From Myxococcales bacterium (lineage in GTDB: Bacteria; Myxococcota; Bradymonadia; UBA7976; UBA1532), in NCBI GenBank assembly GCA_020430675.1, contig JAGQJJ010000345.1, positions 1 through 5,234 of the forward strand: a DNA stretch of 5,234 nt, read 5' to 3'. Below, piece after piece: positions 4,742-5,234 of this stretch; positions within the stretch are counted from its first letter, which is position 1, and every line of letters begins with the position of its first letter. The translations under genes were made by a program, and so were the position numbers. Below the pieces are notes generated by a model. It was not told the origin of the DNA. It made no database searches and saw only the letters and a program-made list of their open reading frames with translations.

Positions 4742-5234
4742 ATGAAACACTGGCTGGCGATGGCCGGATGCGCGCTCGTCTTGTTGACGCCGGGGCGCGG
4801 CGAAGCAGAGACGCAGGGGCCGTGGAGCCTGGGGCTCGCGTTGCGGCCCGAGCGGGTCGCCGAGGCCACCGGCATGGGTGGTCAGGTGCACTTCCGCTAT
4901 CGGCCGCTGGCGGCGCTGACCATCGACGGCCTCACCCGCAGTCTGGTGGCGTTTGGCGATGGCGACACCGATGACCACCTCGCCATCTCGCTCGGCGCGG
5001 GCGCGGCGTGGACGCCGGTGGCCGATCTGGACGCCTGGGCGCCGCGGCTGGGCGCCCGCTTCACGCATGTGCACCACGCGACGCTCGCGAGCTGGGAGGA
5101 CACGCCGTTTGCCAACCTGGCCGGGGACTCAAGCGGCGGCGTGCGGCATCGGTCGGGCGTCGAAGCCGCGGTGGGCCTGATGGCGCCGCGATGGTTCGAC
5201 CTGGGCGACATGGCGGGTCGGCTCGACCTGGAGC
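4742..5234 (+). CDS. Secreted, probable outer-membrane beta-barrel protein (N-terminal part, runs off the window)
   Basis: The frame stays open from ATG 4742 to the right edge, 164 residues without a stop. The N-terminus is a signal peptide: Lys2-His3, hydrophobic core at 4-15, and likely cleavage after Ala22 (GRGEA before ETQG). The mature part shows alternating polar/hydrophobic stretches with aromatic residues and short turns, such as QVHFRYRPLAALTIDGL (about 49-65), HLAISLGAGAAWTP (about 79-92) and APRLGARFTHVHHA (about 100-113). This is the look of antiparallel strands of an outer-membrane barrel, but I recognise no family. Cys10 in LAMAGC could be read as a very short lipobox; the fit is poor and the later signal peptidase I site is preferred. 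AAGG at 4731-4734 supports the start. It follows the propeller lipoprotein by 37 bp on the same strand, so a shared transcript is likely. Its C-terminus is not visible. Confidence 0.8.
   Translation, partial: MKHWLAMAGCALVLLTPGRGEAETQGPWSLGLALRPERVAEATGMGGQVHFRYRPLAALTIDGLTRSLVAFGDGDTDDHLAISLGAGAAWTPVADLDAWAPRLGARFTHVHHATLASWEDTPFANLAGDSSGGVRHRSGVEAAVGLMAPRWFDLGDMAGRLDLE

Noticed and set aside
4742..4771. Lipobox LAMAGC at Cys10 in the barrel-like protein
   Set aside because: It would leave a nine-residue signal with Met at -3, and the hydrophobic core continues past Cys10; a signal peptidase I site after Ala22 fits better.
2371..4875. An 834-codon open frame on the minus strand opposite the propeller gene
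   Set aside because: It mirrors the plus-strand gene codon for codon; the protein is rich in Arg, Ala, His and Ile-Val runs with no domain. GC-rich third positions and repeated GAC/GTC codons remove stops on the opposite strand.

Overview
The window is GC-rich DNA in which nearly every base is coding. It reads like a Myxococcota-type (former Deltaproteobacteria) chromosome. Three things point that way: lipoproteins with low-complexity Ala/Asp or Thr/Ser/Gln/Pro linkers directly after the lipobox, the strong third-position G/C preference (which also opens very long false reading frames on the opposite strand), and several secreted proteins of unknown function side by side. The lineage is an inference from style; no taxonomic marker gene is present.

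The layout has six genes. (1) Bases 1-268, minus: the N-terminus of a lipoprotein with a Asp-Ala-Ala repeat linker, running off the left edge. (2) 379-1266, plus: a membrane-anchored alpha/beta hydrolase with a complete Ser-Asp-His triad. (3) 1233-1643, minus: a small Cys-rich lipoprotein whose 3' end overlaps that of gene 2 by 34 bp. (4) 1767-2339, minus: a small secreted metzincin-like zinc protease with HELGH and a Met-turn, but with the third zinc-ligand His one residue late. (5) 2416-4704, plus: a large lipoprotein with a helical N-terminal module, a seven-bladed FG-GAP/VCBS propeller and a C-terminal ASPIC/UnbV domain (CRTAC1-like). (6) 4742 to the right edge, plus: the N-terminal part of a secreted protein that looks like an outer-membrane beta-barrel.

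Genes 1/2 and 4/5 are two divergent pairs with short shared promoter regions (110 and 76 bp). Genes 2/3 converge and overlap. Genes 5 and 6 are 37 bp apart and may be co-transcribed, as may 4 and 3. In the 1/2 gap both strands carry a GCTACnCT box at almost the same distance (28 and 29 nt) from their own start codon. In the 4/5 gap the -10-like boxes lie so close to the start codons that both mRNAs may be leaderless, which fits the lack of a usable Shine-Dalgarno for either gene.

All six products are predicted to be exported or membrane anchored, so the window is best described as a cluster of cell-envelope genes. I see no mobile element, RNA gene, CRISPR array or defence system. No common pathway can be demonstrated from the sequence. 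The points most worth a second look are the variant zinc site of gene 4, the Cys/His motif upstream of the propeller in gene 5, and the candidate leaderless divergent promoter.
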